Shown here one piece after another: positions 16,406-26,433 of a DNA stretch of 45,206 bases. Made by a program: the position numbers and the translations under genes. The DNA lies in NCBI RefSeq assembly GCF_000305495.1, contig NZ_AJTN02000229.1, forward strand, positions 1 to 45,206. Reading direction: 5' to 3'. This DNA comes from Peribacillus psychrosaccharolyticus ATCC 23296 (GTDB lineage Bacteria; Bacillota; Bacilli; Bacillales; DSM-1321). The notes under the pieces were generated by a model. That model saw nothing but the letters and a program-made list of their open reading frames with translations, was not told the DNA's origin and ran no database searches. The number at the start of each line of letters is the position of its first letter. The stretch's first letter is position 1.

Positions 16406-16520
16406 AAAAACTATCCCTTCTTTCTTATTCAAAGATGTTTTCTCTTTTTTTTACCTTGATATGGTCACGTATCAAATTAAGGTAGAGAAAAGCACAACAT
16501 TTAATAATCAGTTATTAAAA

Positions 16521-16564
16521 ACCAAGGTTAGCGATTTTTGTATAGTCGCTGACCTTGGCTTTTT
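16521..16564 (+). terminator. Rho-independent terminator
   Basis: CCAAGGTTAGCGA (about 16522-16534) and TCGCTGACCTTGG (16546-16558) form a 13-bp stem with one G-T pair. TTTTT follows at 16560-16564. It closes the unit that once contained hxlR. Confidence 0.85.
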
Positions 16565-16690
16565 CACATGCACCCGGCATTGGTGCAATTCTCTAGCCAT
16601 GGTGGTGTACGGTTAGCTTAATGAAGGAGAGTCAACTCAGAGGGGGAAAATTTTTTGTTTCTAGGAATATTATACAAAGACCCAGTAGTT

Positions 16691-16749
16691 AGTATACTTA
16701 CACTATGTAATTTAATTGATACTATTTAATTATAAAGTGCGTACTTACA
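16691..16749 (+). promoter_or_regulatory. Paired TACTTAC sites, possible HxlR-type operator/promoter relic
   Basis: AGTATACTTAC (16691-16701) and GTGCGTACTTAC (16738-16749) are direct repeats 48 bp apart in AT-rich DNA, including ATACTA and TATAAA-like hexamers between them. Such repeated sites resemble those used by HxlR/DUF24 regulators. The gene behind them is now the dead flavin oxidoreductase. Confidence 0.4.
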
Positions 16750-16802
16750 GGGGTACCACTACATCGCCATCAAGCTAAGATGAATATCTATCCCTATAAC
16801 CC

Positions 16803-16849
16803 AAAAAACGCTATTCTTTTTGTAAAAATATACAGAAAGGATGGCGTTT
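16803..16849. terminator. Hairpin with flanking A- and T-runs
   Basis: AAAAAACGC at the left and GCGTTTTTT at the right enclose further pairing (TATTCTTTTTGTA against TACAGAAAGGATG, with G-T pairs). It has the form of a bidirectional terminator and abuts the start of the Old Yellow Enzyme remnant. Confidence 0.65.
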
Positions 16850-17932
16850 TTTAACTTTTCGCAGAGGATTGACGTTGAAAAATCGAGTAGTGATTGCTCC
16901 AATGACAACGAAAATGAGTTTTTATGACGGGGTAGTAACACAAGATGAATGGAATACTATTCGTTAAGAACGGGCGAAGTGGGGGCAATCATCACTGCGG
17001 CAGCAAATGTTCAAGATAACGGAAAAGGATGGGAAGGTGAATTGAGCGTTGCATCAGATCAATTTATTCCTAGCCTTAGTCGATTATCATCAACTATCAA
17101 ACGAAATGGAACAAAAGCTATTTTACAACTTTTCCATGCAGGAAGAATGACAGATTCAGGAGTATTACGTGGTGTACAACCGGTTTCTGCCAGTGCCATC
17201 GCTGCCGAACGTCCGAATGCAGAAATTCTAAGAGCGTTAACTGAAGATGAAATATTCGACTTAATCGAAGACTTTAAAAAAGCGACTGAACGTGCAATTA
17301 AAGCTGGATTTGATAGGGTAGAAATTCATGGAGCAAACACCTATATAATCCAACAATTTTTCTCTCCACACTCAAACTGTCGTGAAGACCAATGGGGAGG
17401 AAGTATAGAGAAACGATTTAATTTCATTAACCAATTAGTTGATTCTGTTACTGAGGTCGTGGATAATTCAAATGTTCAAGATTTTATCGTGGGATATCGT
17501 TTTTCTCCAGAAGAATATGAAGAACCTGGGAATAAAAATGTCAGATACCCTTTATCTTGTTGATAAATTAGCTGATAAAAGGTTAGACTATTTGCATATA
17601 TCATTGGGTGACTTTAAGCGAGTATCTGTATCTGAAGATTATAAAGAAAAATCTATTATGCAATATGTTTATGAGAAAATAAATGGACGTGTATCTTTAA
17701 TTGGTGTTGGTGATATTCGTACTAAATAGGATGCAGAGGAGACATTGACAAACGCTGAAATAGTAGCAGTAGGGCGCTCTCTCATCATTGATCCTCGCTG
17801 GATAAGTAAAGTGCTGGAGGGAAAAGAAGATACGATCAGAAGAGTACTAGTTGATCAAGATAGAGAAGAACTCATGATAGGGAATGGGGTTGTAGATTTC
17901 CTGAGTATTATGATGCCTGATCGATTACGCTA
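16842..17932 (+). pseudogene. Old Yellow Enzyme-type NADH:flavin oxidoreductase, frameshifted
   Basis: Nearly the whole enzyme can be read in successive frames: RRGLTLKNRVVIAPMTTK (from 16858), a frameshift near 16945, then YYSLRTGEVGAIITAAANVQ to the FMN/substrate loop RVEIHGANTYIIQQFFSPHS, a second shift near 17540, LDYLHISLGDFKRVS, a stop at 17727 and AEIVAVGRSLIIDPRW to the end. Family members are about 370 residues and reduce activated alkenes with FMN and NAD(P)H. Two frameshifts and a stop disable it, and the extreme N-terminus is missing beyond the hairpin. Confidence 0.87.
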
Positions 17933-18032
17933 AACCAAATTCAATAAAAGCGCGGATCACAAGTAAGTTGGTTACATTCTTGAAACTACAGCTAACGGGA
18001 GTATTAACGGTTGATTAACTTTTTACATGGTT

Positions 18033-18063
18033 GTGACGAACGTAGAAAGTTTACGTTCGTCAC
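18033..18063. repeat. Perfect 12-bp hairpin
   Basis: GTGACGAACGTA (18033-18044) and TACGTTCGTCAC (18052-18063) pair perfectly around a 7-nt loop. Neither strand has a T-run, so it is not a standard terminator. It lies between the dead flavin oxidoreductase and the DUF3219 gene. Confidence 0.75.
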
Positions 18064-18162
18064 GATATTCTAGAAAGATCATATCATACGGCGTCATTTC
18101 TAAGTTAGAGTACGTTAAATGTATAAGGGATGTGTTATCTTTTAGAAAGGGACGATGATGAA

Positions 18163-18444
18163 ATGGTTACAGAAATCCAACTAAATGATACTAAAATTAA
18201 AATCACACAATATGATGAAAAAAAGATAGAAGGTAAAACTCAGATATCGTTAACTTTTTATGTTACAAGTGACGACTACCATGACATAGCAACGTTATTA
18301 TACAAAGGAACATTTGATGTAATCGTACTCGAGAGACATCTTGAGTTCCGCGGAACGATTCAAGAATATTCAACATCAATTACGAATCTATACGAAAAAG
18401 GGCAAATTGGTGAATATAAACTGACTTTGAAAGAAGCGGAATAA
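18163..18444 (+). CDS. DUF3219 family protein (YkvR-like)
   Basis: The product is 93 residues and has the pattern of the Bacillus DUF3219 family: LTFYVTSDDYHDIATLLY, LEFRGTIQEYSTSITNLYEKG and a C-terminal strand. It is a small, mostly beta protein without signal or membrane segments. Function is unknown. ATG 18163 follows AAAGGGACGATG; an upstream in-frame ATG at 18130 has no ribosome site. It lies 22 nt before the first luciferase-like gene and may be transcribed with it. Confidence 0.77.
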   Translation: MVTEIQLNDTKIKITQYDEKKIEGKTQISLTFYVTSDDYHDIATLLYKGTFDVIVLERHLEFRGTIQEYSTSITNLYEKGQIGEYKLTLKEAE

Positions 18445-18466
18445 TATAAAAGGGGATTTTCATCTT

Positions 18467-19447
18467 ATGAAATTAAGCATTTTAGACCAGTCTCCCATTT
18501 CAACTTATCAAACGGCAAATGAAGCATTACAGGAATCAATGAATCTCGCACGCATAGGGGAGACATTAGGATATTCACGTTATTGGATTGCTGAACATCA
18601 TGCAATGCCAGGGCTTGCATGCACCGCTCCCGAGGTAATGTTAGGATATATTGGGGCAAATACAAAAAATATACGAATTGGCTCTGGAGCAGTTTTATTG
18701 CCATACTATAAGCCGTATAAAGTAGCAGAAACCTATCACATGTTATCCACTCTATTTCCTAATCGAATTGATGTAGGGATTGGAAGGGCACCGGGTGGTC
18801 CTGCTGAAGCATCAAATGCATTATCGGATAACTATTTGCAACATGTCTATAAAATGCCTGATTTAGTAAATGAATTAATTAAATACATAGATAATGAAGG
18901 GACCGTATTAGAGGCTTCTCCGTTACCGCAAATTAGTCCTGATCTATGGATGTTAGGTACAAGTAGAAAAAGTGGAAATTTTGCGGCGGAAAACGGTTTA
19001 GCCTATAGTTTTGGACAATTTATGAGTGATGAAAACGGAGCAGAAATCGTCCAACAATATCGTCAGTCATTTCAACCAAGAAAAAAAGGCCAAAAACCAT
19101 ACGTCATTATGGCTTTATCAGTAATATGTGCAGAAACTACTCAAAAAGCAGAAGAAATTGCTTTAAGTTCAATTGTTTGGGAACTACAAAATGAGAGTAT
19201 GGAAGGAAACAAAGGAGTTCCTTCTGTTGATGAGGCAAAAAAAATTCTATTAAATCAACGTAATCAAAAGTCTATTGAAAGAATAAAAAAGAAAATGATT
19301 ATAGGTACTCCTAATGAGGTGAAAAGTAAAATATTAGAAATTCAATCTCATGTATTAGCAGATGAAATCATGATTGTAACTATCACTTATTCATCAAAGG
19401 ATAAGCATCAATCATATCGATTAATCGCAGAACAATTTATTAAATGA
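18467..19447 (+). CDS. Luciferase-like flavin-dependent monooxygenase (LLM, MsnO8-like), copy 1
   Basis: This 326-residue TIM-barrel protein belongs to the bacterial luciferase-like family that uses reduced FMN and oxygen. Diagnostic stretches are LSILDQSPIS at the first strand, YSRYWIAEHHAM, IRIGSGAVLLPYYKP and RIDVGIGRAPGG. The same set is repeated in three neighbours. Substrates of this group are mostly unknown. AAGGGG lies upstream of ATG 18467. An SDR remnant starts 30 nt downstream with its own ribosome site, which suggests they once formed an operon. Confidence 0.93.
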   Translation: MKLSILDQSPISTYQTANEALQESMNLARIGETLGYSRYWIAEHHAMPGLACTAPEVMLGYIGANTKNIRIGSGAVLLPYYKPYKVAETYHMLSTLFPNRIDVGIGRAPGGPAEASNALSDNYLQHVYKMPDLVNELIKYIDNEGTVLEASPLPQISPDLWMLGTSRKSGNFAAENGLAYSFGQFMSDENGAEIVQQYRQSFQPRKKGQKPYVIMALSVICAETTQKAEEIALSSIVWELQNESMEGNKGVPSVDEAKKILLNQRNQKSIERIKKKMIIGTPNEVKSKILEIQSHVLADEIMIVTITYSSKDKHQSYRLIAEQFIK

Positions 19448-19477
19448 AAAAGTTAAGATTAAAAGGAGGAAATTGTC

Positions 19478-19749
19478 ATGAACAGACTACAAGGAAAAAC
19501 AGCGATCATCACTGGTGCCCAGCACTGGAATAGGGGCTACTATTGCTAAGGAATTAGCCGTGGAGGGAACAAATGTTGTCTTGGCTGAACGTTGACTGGA
19601 AAAATTAAACGAAGTAATAAGTGAATTACAGAGTTAAAATGGCAAGGTGTAAGTAATTGCTGTCCAAGCGGATATGTCAGTTAAAAAAGACGTTGATCAG
19701 CTCGTGGAAAAGGCGCAAGCAGAGGTAGGTAATATGTTAGGTGTTTAGA
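19478..19749 (+). pseudogene. SDR oxidoreductase fragment, frameshifted
   Basis: MNRLQGKTAIITGA starts at ATG 19478 after AAAGGAGG, then a one-base insertion near 19520 shifts the frame. In the shifted frame TGIGATIAKELAVEGTNVV continues, with stops at about 19593, 19635 and 19650. Only the NAD(P)-binding half of a short-chain dehydrogenase remains. The break leads straight into a luciferase-like pseudogene. Confidence 0.8.
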
Positions 19750-19775
19750 TCAGATAGCGCAACCAAAGGGGTGTG

Positions 19776-20706
19776 ACTGCAGAATAGACAACTGCTCGCA
19801 CGATTGAAATGGCTCAATATGTAGAAGAATTAGGGTATGAACGCTATTGGTTTGCTGAACATCATGCAACGAGGGGACTAGAATCAAGTTCCCCTGAAAT
19901 TATGATGGCTGCAGTCGCAGCTAAGACTGCCAAATTGAAGGTTGGCAGTGGTGGAATCCTGCTTCCACAGTATAGTGAATATAAGGTGGCTACCAAGTTA
20001 TTTCAATTACATCACTTTTTCCCGGAAGAATAGAGGCAGGTGTCGGACGTTCACCTGGAGGAAATGAAACGTTTCGATCGTTGTTGGCCGAAGGCAAGCC
20101 GAATCAACTAGCAGACTATCCCGATAAATTGACAGACCTCATAACATTCCTAAGTAATGATGGAAATGTTAGTGCCGTACCACGGACAAAAGACGCCCCG
20201 AACTTATACTCATTAGGTTTTGGGGAAAACAGTGCTAAACTTGCAGCGAAACTGGGGATTGGCTATGTATACGGTCATTTCATTAACCCGAACAGTGGAA
20301 AAGAGGCTCATCAGACATATCGAGCGAAATTTAGACAAGGATATTTGAGTCATTCTGCCATTTTCGTTATCTGTGGAGAAACGGATGAACAGGTGGAAGA
20401 GCTTGCCATTAGCCAGGATGTTTGGCTGCTGCATGTGGAAAAAAGTCTTGATATTCGGGTGCCAAGTATCGAAGAGGCAAAAGCGAAAAGCTGGAATGAT
20501 AAGGAGAAAGAACAGATGCTGGAAAACCGGAAGCGGATGATCATCGGTGGGCCGAAAAAAGTAAAAAGTGAACTGCTTCACCTGTCCGAACGTTATCAAT
20601 GTAACGATTGGCTCAATCTTACAATATTTATGATTTCCAAGAAAAACAACAGTCGTATCGGCGAATTATGAATTATTTTCGTAATGGAGTACCGACAAAA
20701 CGCTGA
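19776..20706 (+). pseudogene. Luciferase-like monooxygenase, broken copy
   Basis: The sequence is clearly homologous to its neighbours: TIEMAQYVEELGYERYWFAE, KVGSGGILLPQYSEYK, then a frameshift near 20025, VGRSPGGNETF, and a further shift near 20610 before YDFQEKQQSYRRIMNYF. An in-frame TAG at 19785 and the lost first strand add to the damage. It ends at 20706, just before a decayed Tn3 transposase. The divergence from copies 1-4 indicates it was a separate paralogue before it died. Confidence 0.88.
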
Positions 20707-20744
20707 TATTACGTTAAGGAGAATTTTTAAAAAATAACCGGTTT

Positions 20745-22130
20745 TCACACGGTAAGTTGTAACCGTAGCCCCCATTTGATTAGAGCGATACTCACCTAGT
20801 AAGTTGATATGCTCCCATCCTAATGGAGAAATATGTTTTTAATAAATCTTCTCGTAACACCCCTTTATTCCGGAGTAGTTCTGTAGCCTTGCCTAGATAA
20901 ACCGTATTCCAAAACGATAATGGCATATATCAGGATATTTAAAGCGCTTGCACGCTGCAACTGATCCTGCAAAGCACGTTATCTCAATTCTCCATTTTCC
21001 CCGAAGAAAATGGCCCTTGCCAAAGCATTCATTGCATCTCCTTTATTTAAACTCCGTTGAATTCGCCGACGGATCGATTCACTTGAGATGTAATCTAAGA
21101 TAAAGATCGTCTTTTCGATTCTTCCCATCTCCCTAAGTGCTTTAGCAACCTTGTTCTGTCGAGCATAAGAGCCTAGCTTACCCATAATAAGTGCACCTGA
21201 CACTTTCCCTTCTTGAATAGAATGCGCTAAACGTAGAACATCATCGTAATTTTCACGTATGACCTTCCTATCTATTTGACCGCGTAGAAAATTTTCGGAT
21301 TTTGGAAAATCGCTAGGTTTTCCAATTACATACAGCTTTGAGTCTGATAAATCCCATAGACTTGGAGCAAAATAAATCCTAATAGATGGGTCAATCCAAT
21401 AATTTGATTTTTATAGCCAGCCGTATCTGTAGAATGCTCCTCAATTGATAAATTTGACTCATGATGCAAAAGGCCATCGATAACATGAACTGCATCGCGA
21501 GCGTTCGTATTAATTACTTTTGAATAGAAAGATGAATATTGATCGCTAACGAATCGATAAATAGTGGCTTCTTTGCCAGATCCATAATGTGGATTAGGAT
21601 CAGCACTAAGGGAAGAAACCTCTACTTGCACGCGCATACCATCAGAGGAGGATGTGCTTCCATTTCCCCAATATGAGACTAATGAACGACGATGATGAAA
21701 GTTTACAAGAATAGCTTGTGCTCTATTCATTGCATCCTCATGCATTCGCTACTGAGATGCATTGGCCATTTGGTGATAAGAGATACCAGGTGTTGCATCA
21801 GCCAATTTGGTTAACCCGATGTTGGTACCCATTGCCATAAGAGCTGCTAGTGCAATTGTTTTTTCCCCTTTTGGTGGACGATTGGTGGATGCGTGGACAA
21901 ATTGTTCATCAAACCCTGTCCAACTTGCTACCTCTAAAAGGCTTTATTCGTGGCAGCATGCTATAGAGGGTGGCACTATATTGTTTTGTATCTTCCGGAA
22001 CGTCTTTTTCAAGTCGATGGACATGTAATTTGCCTTTTTCAAAGTTAACACCTTCAAGTTCATCGATGTTTTTACTGATCTAACGTAATCGATGTATTAG
22101 GGATGTAATTCTCTCCTCAAATTATTCTTC
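20745..22130 (-). mobile_element. tnpA: Decayed Tn3-family transposase gene
   Basis: Reading on the minus strand, pieces of the large Tn3 TnpA are in order. WTGFDEQFVHAS and IGLTKLADATPGISYHQMAN are near 21930-21760, YWGNGSTSSSDGMRVQ and GSGKEATIYRFVSDQYSSFY plus NTNARDAVHVIDGLLHHE are at 21680-21450, GKLGSYARQNKVAKALRE and RRRIQRSLNKGDAMNALAR are at 21180-21010, and weaker C-terminal traces extend to 20750. Many stops and frameshifts show long decay. CACACGGTAAG at 20746-20756 resembles the inner end of Tn3-type terminal repeats. No resolvase or second terminal repeat was found. Confidence 0.87.
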
Positions 22131-22560
22131 CACATTTATACTTACTGCTAATAATTTTGTACAGAAAGTCAATACTTTTTGAACATTGCATGTCTTCCTG
22201 CCCTGTTCCAGCACATAATTTATGTGGAATCTCATCACTTTCCTCTATAAATTCCTGTGCACTTCTACACTTGTTAATCCATTTTACAATATCATCCTGA
22301 GAGGGTTTACTCTTTGACTCAATAAAGACTGCTTCAAAACGTTGTTTACAAGGATCCCAAACGAAGCAACAATTATATCGTCATCTATAACATCATCTTC
22401 ATCAGAAGTTTCTTCAACTATCCTTTTAAAGTCTTGATTTTCAAAGCTATATACCAATTCAAACCATTTAAATGATGGGCAAAATAATCCTCATCTCTTT
22501 GCCACCTGTTATCTAAGCTTATTTGCGTAGTTCCTTTAAAGCCGTTTCCTAGCCCTGTCT
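22131..22560 (-). pseudogene. Decayed gene of unknown family
   Basis: Minus-strand frames give protein-like stretches broken by shifts: GFKGTTQISLDNRWQRDEDY (near 22540), LVYSFENQDFKRIVEETSDE (near 22440) and RFEAVFIESKSKPSQDDIV then KWINKCRSAQEFIEESDEIP (22345-22240). They read as one acidic protein in decay. I recognise no family. It lies upstream of the Tn3 remnant and could be its passenger or an older neighbour. Confidence 0.4.
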
Positions 22561-22698
22561 AAAGCATAAAATTTGATTATGGGTATAAAGGAGAATAATA
22601 TAGAGATATCGCAAATTATCAATATCCTTTTGTTCGATTAGTTTATACGCATTCCAAGCAAAATAGATTTTAATAAGACTAGGAAGGGGCGGGCACCG

Positions 22699-23040
22699 TT
22701 GAATCGGGAATCAAATATGATAAATGACGAACAGGCAGTTGAAATTTTCAAGGCTTTGTCAAATCAAATAAGAGTAAATATTCTGCAAATGTTGAAAGAA
22801 CCTGATAATAACTTTTCCCCGCAGGCCCATGTCATCAAAGAAAAAGGCTTTGATGGCGGGGTTTGTGTTAGTGATATTCGCAGCAAAGTAGGGCTATCAC
22901 AGTCCACTACCTCCCAGTATTTATCTATCCTATTGCAAAGCGGTCTGGTGGAAATGAAACGAATCGGACAATGGACTTATTATCGACGCAATGAGGAAAC
23001 CGTTAAACAGTTTGAAAAGTATATAGGCTTAAAAATATAA
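22699..23040 (+). CDS. ArsR-family winged-helix regulator
   Basis: The 113-residue product has the ArsR layout: IFKALSNQIRVNILQMLKE as the first helices, a recognition helix in VGLSQSTTSQYLSILLQSGLV and the wing KRIGQWTYYRRNEE. The single cysteine in GVCVSDI lies near helix 3, where many ArsR sensors bind metal or react with thiol reagents. Translation starts at TTG 22699 after GGAAGGGGCGG, or possibly at ATG 22717. It is 20 nt before a luciferase-like gene and is probably the regulator of that operon (23061-26247). Confidence 0.88.
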   Translation: MNRESNMINDEQAVEIFKALSNQIRVNILQMLKEPDNNFSPQAHVIKEKGFDGGVCVSDIRSKVGLSQSTTSQYLSILLQSGLVEMKRIGQWTYYRRNEETVKQFEKYIGLKI

Positions 23041-23060
23041 CCTTTTAAGGAGGACCAAGA

Positions 23061-24026
23061 GTGAGTTTTCAAAATCATCGTGCCTATAACAGCATGTACC
23101 AGAAAGACAAAATGACACTCGGATTTATCCTCCCAACTGCCAGGATGTCTAAAAATCCGATTATGGAGAATCAGCTGGAGCTTGCCCGTAAAATTGAGGA
23201 ATATGGCTTTGCTTCATTATGGCTCCGTGATATTACGATGCAGAATTTGAATATTGATGATAACGGCCAAAAGTACGATTTATGGATTTATTTGACGTAT
23301 CTTGCTGCCTATACGAAGCACATTGCGTTAGTGACAGGAAGTGTAGTTCTCCCTTTGCGCCACCCCGTCAGGGTAGCCAAGGAAGCTGCATCAATCGATC
23401 AATTGTTTCCAGGTCGATTGATTATGGGAGTGGCATCAGGGGACAGGGAAAAAGACTTTACAGCTTTAGGGATATCTAAGCAAGAAAGCGGTCCGATATT
23501 TAAAGAAAATTTTGAAATTCTCGACCGTCTGTTAAAAGAGAATCAGCCGACAATCCACAGCCACGCCGGGCTGATCGATGGTACAGATATGAGGTTAATC
23601 CCAAAGCCTGTATCTTCGATTCCGACCATGGTGACTGGATTTAGCAATCAGTCTATCAATTGGATAGCCAGGAATGGGGATGGGTGGCTTCAATACCCAA
23701 GAAGCATTATTCAACAGGCGCAGCTTATCCAGGATTATCGTGCTTTAACTGAAGTTCATGCTCCAGGAGATTTTAAACCCTTTTCTCAAAGCTTGTTCAT
23801 CAATTTATTGGAAAATCCCGATGAAATGCCTGTCCCAATACCCTTAGGATATTCCGTGGGAAGAAACCGTTTAGTTGATCTACTTCATCAATTTCAAGAG
23901 ATTGGTGTCAACCATTTGGCGTTTGTTCTGTATTTTTCCAAGCGCCCTCCAGAGGAAGTAATCCAGGAACTTGGAGAATTTGTTTTACCCTACTTTTCAA
24001 CCCATAAAGGCACAGGCCAGCTTTAA
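23061..24026 (+). CDS. Luciferase-like oxidoreductase, BA3436-type, copy 2
   Basis: This 321-residue LLM protein differs from its neighbours. LGFILPTARMSKNPIMENQLE, FASLWLRDITMQN, HIALVTGSVVLPLRHPVRVA and PGRLIMGVASGDREKDF match the TIGR03571-like group rather than the MsnO8-like group. It is expected to bind FMN and oxidise an unknown organic substrate. GTG 23061 follows AAGGAGG by 9 nt. It is in a run with the ArsR regulator upstream and another LLM gene 31 nt downstream. Confidence 0.9.
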   Translation: MSFQNHRAYNSMYQKDKMTLGFILPTARMSKNPIMENQLELARKIEEYGFASLWLRDITMQNLNIDDNGQKYDLWIYLTYLAAYTKHIALVTGSVVLPLRHPVRVAKEAASIDQLFPGRLIMGVASGDREKDFTALGISKQESGPIFKENFEILDRLLKENQPTIHSHAGLIDGTDMRLIPKPVSSIPTMVTGFSNQSINWIARNGDGWLQYPRSIIQQAQLIQDYRALTEVHAPGDFKPFSQSLFINLLENPDEMPVPIPLGYSVGRNRLVDLLHQFQEIGVNHLAFVLYFSKRPPEEVIQELGEFVLPYFSTHKGTGQL

Positions 24027-24057
24027 AAAATTTAATTGTATAAAAGGAGGAAGAAGT

Positions 24058-25065
24058 ATGACAAAGAAAATAGAACTTTCAGTACTAGATCCCTCCCCAA
24101 TTGTCGAGGGAGGATCAGCCGAACTTTCCCTTCAAAACACGCTTGATCTAGCAAAGAAAACAGAGCAGTGGGGATATAAACGGTTTTGGCTTGCTGAACA
24201 TCATAATTGGGCAGGAATGGCGAGTTCAGCATCCCCGGTCGTAATTGGACGAGTAGCCTCTGTCACGGAAAAAATGCGTATTGGATCAGGCGCAATGCTG
24301 CTTTCCCATTATTCTCCTCTTTCCGTGGCTGAGCAATTTGGAACATTAGAAACCTTCTTCCCTGGCCGAATCGACCTTGGATTGGGGCGGGCACCTGGCA
24401 CGGACCAATATACAGCAAATGTATTGCGGCAGCGGGTTGCTGGTGAACCTGAATTTGATGCCCGGCTTGAGGAGCTTATCGCTTATCTTTATGGTACAGG
24501 AACAGCCACTAAGAATGGTTCATTTAGCATTCACGCCATTCCCGGCGAAAAAACAAATGTGCCAATTTGGCTGTTAGGTTCAGGGTTTTATAGTGCACAA
24601 TTGTCTGGACTACTTGGGTTACCATTCTCTTTCGCGGGACATTTTGCTCCAGGTAACATGATGGAGGCCATAAAACTGTACCGGGATTATTTTCGTCCGT
24701 CTCAATTTTTGGAGGAGCCTTATGTAATGTTAGCCGTTCAAGTGGTGGCTGCTGATGAGAAACAGGAGGCACAAAGGCTTGCCACTTCGATGTATCAAAA
24801 ATTTCTTTTGTTAACCCGCGGACAGCCTTCGCCCATTTTGCCACCTGTTGATAATATGGACAAGCTTTGGAACAATAATGAACGCAGGGCAGTTGAAGAA
24901 CAGCTTTTCACTTCCATCATCGGGGACCCTGCAGGTGTGAAGCAGCAGCTACATGAGTTAATAGAAAAGACTGACGCTGATGAAATTATGGTTCATACAG
25001 AGATTTTTGATCATAAGGCACGGCTGCGCTCTTATGAAATTTTGGCTCAGGCTGCAGTAAATTAA
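24058..25065 (+). CDS. Luciferase-like flavin-dependent monooxygenase, copy 3
   Basis: The product is 335 residues, MsnO8-like, with LSVLDPSPIVEGG, YKRFWLAEHHNWAG, MRIGSGAMLLSHYSPL and [17 protein letters not shown] 24058 is the start because AAAGGAGG lies 6-8 nt upstream; the frame is open further upstream but only overlaps the preceding gene. It probably uses reduced FMN made by a separate reductase. It shares long stretches with copy 4 (for example [22 protein letters not shown] or FDHKARL near the end), pointing to tandem duplication. Confidence 0.93.
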   Translation: MTKKIELSVLDPSPIVEGGSAELSLQNTLDLAKKTEQWGYKRFWLAEHHNWAGMASSASPVVIGRVASVTEKMRIGSGAMLLSHYSPLSVAEQFGTLETFFPGRIDLGLGRAPGTDQYTANVLRQRVAGEPEFDARLEELIAYLYGTGTATKNGSFSIHAIPGEKTNVPIWLLGSGFYSAQLSGLLGLPFSFAGHFAPGNMMEAIKLYRDYFRPSQFLEEPYVMLAVQVVAADEKQEAQRLATSMYQKFLLLTRGQPSPILPPVDNMDKLWNNNERRAVEEQLFTSIIGDPAGVKQQLHELIEKTDADEIMVHTEIFDHKARLRSYEILAQAAVN

Positions 25066-25221
25066 ACAGTGTCTAATCTAATAAAGGATATATTTTCTGC
25101 AGATATTAAATCAGTTAAATTAATGTGATTTAGATTGAAGCAGTAAAAGAAGACAAAAGAAAATAACCTGTAAATTCTTTATAGGTTTGAAACGAAATTT
25201 TTAAAGAAAGAAGATGAGCAT

Positions 25222-26247
25222 ATGCCAGAAAATGATACAAAACAAATTACGGATATTCCATTCTCGGTCCTGGATCTCTCTCCAATTGCAGATGGAAGGA
25301 CGCCGGCTGATTCTTTTCGCAATACTTTGGAGCTGGCCCGGCTCGCAGAAAAGCTGGGGTATAACCGATATTGGCTCGCTGAGCATCATAATATGCCATT
25401 TATCGCCAGCTCTGCAACATCGGTAGTCATTTCCCATGTTGCAGCAGGTACATCAAAAATCCGGGTAGGTTCAGGCGGTATTATGCTGCCGAATCATGCA
25501 CCTCTTGTTATTGCTGAGCAATTTGGTACTCTGGAATCATTATATCCAGGACGTATTGATCTTGGCTTGGGCCGTGCACCAGGCACTGATCAGCTTACCG
25601 CACGTGCATTAAGACGTGACTTGAGAAGTTCAGGAGAAGATTTCCCTGAGCAGCTGGCTGAGCTCCGGAATTACTTTGACCCTTCCCTGGCACAAGGATA
25701 TAGTCATGTTAAAGCAATTCCGGGTGAGGGATTAAACATACCTATTTGGCTGTTAGGTTCGAGCGGATACAGTGCCCAGCTGGCAGGAGAGCTTGGACTG
25801 CCGTTTGCATTTGCGAGCCATTTCTCTCCGCATAACACATTGCCGGCTATCCAGCTGTACCGCCGTTCGTTTAAGCCTTCTAAAGTACTGGACAAGCCGC
25901 ATGCAATGGTAGGGCTAAACATCATTGCGGCCGATACAGATCAAGAAGCTGAGCGGCTCGCTACAACATTGCAGCAGCAGTTCTTGAATTTGATGCGCGG
26001 GAAGGAAGTCCCATTGCAGCCGCCAGTGGATAATATTAATGATATAGCGAGCGACTATGAAATAGCTGCCCTTGAGAATCAATTAGGAACTTCGATTGTC
26101 GGCAGTCCTCAAATCGTAAAAGAAAAGCTGGAAAAGGTTCTGGATGAAAGTCAAGCCGATGAAATTATGGCAATCGCCCAGGTTTACGATCATAAGGCCC
26201 GCCTCCATTCCTATGAAATATTGGCAGAAATTACTCAGCTAAAATAG
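25222..26247 (+). CDS. Luciferase-like flavin-dependent monooxygenase, copy 4
   Basis: This 341-residue paralogue of copy 3 has [45 protein letters not shown] and [16 protein letters not shown]. The 156-nt gap after copy 3 holds no gene. The ribosome site is AAAGAAAGAAGATGAG before ATG 25222. Its codon use and sequence are slightly more GC-rich than copy 1, suggesting copies 2-4 arrived separately. It is followed at once by remnants of an Old Yellow Enzyme and an SDR gene, which repeats the company seen around copy 1. Confidence 0.93.
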   Translation: MPENDTKQITDIPFSVLDLSPIADGRTPADSFRNTLELARLAEKLGYNRYWLAEHHNMPFIASSATSVVISHVAAGTSKIRVGSGGIMLPNHAPLVIAEQFGTLESLYPGRIDLGLGRAPGTDQLTARALRRDLRSSGEDFPEQLAELRNYFDPSLAQGYSHVKAIPGEGLNIPIWLLGSSGYSAQLAGELGLPFAFASHFSPHNTLPAIQLYRRSFKPSKVLDKPHAMVGLNIIAADTDQEAERLATTLQQQFLNLMRGKEVPLQPPVDNINDIASDYEIAALENQLGTSIVGSPQIVKEKLEKVLDESQADEIMAIAQVYDHKARLHSYEILAEITQLK

Positions 26248-26373
26248 GTCAAAACTGGCCTCACCATGGAACAAACGTTGCAATTAGTGGACATTTTAGC
26301 GGACCAGGACCTGGGTCTCCATATTTCTGTCGGCGGCTTTTGGAACGGATTAATCCGTGATGATAACAATTAG
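26248..26373 (+). pseudogene. Old Yellow Enzyme fragment
   Basis: Forty-one codons (VKTGLTMEQTLQLVDILAD, then HISVGGFWNGLIRDDNN and a stop) correspond to the strand-helix region of OYE-type enzymes that reads LDYLHISLGDF in the longer remnant at 17580. Neither end of the enzyme remains. Confidence 0.6.
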
Positions 26374-26433
26374 ACATCCCGAGTTGTTATGATCCATGAG
26401 CGTGTGCCGCCCATAGAAAGGATTGGATCTAAA

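Larger units (their letters stand above)
16406..16802. other. Gene-free stretch with terminator and regulator-site relic
   Basis: Apart from the terminator at 16521 and paired sites at 16691 there is no supported gene. A short frame from ATG 16568 (MHPALVQFSSHGGVRLA) ends after 17 codons and may be the edge of an old insertion sequence, which I cannot prove. Confidence 0.4.
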
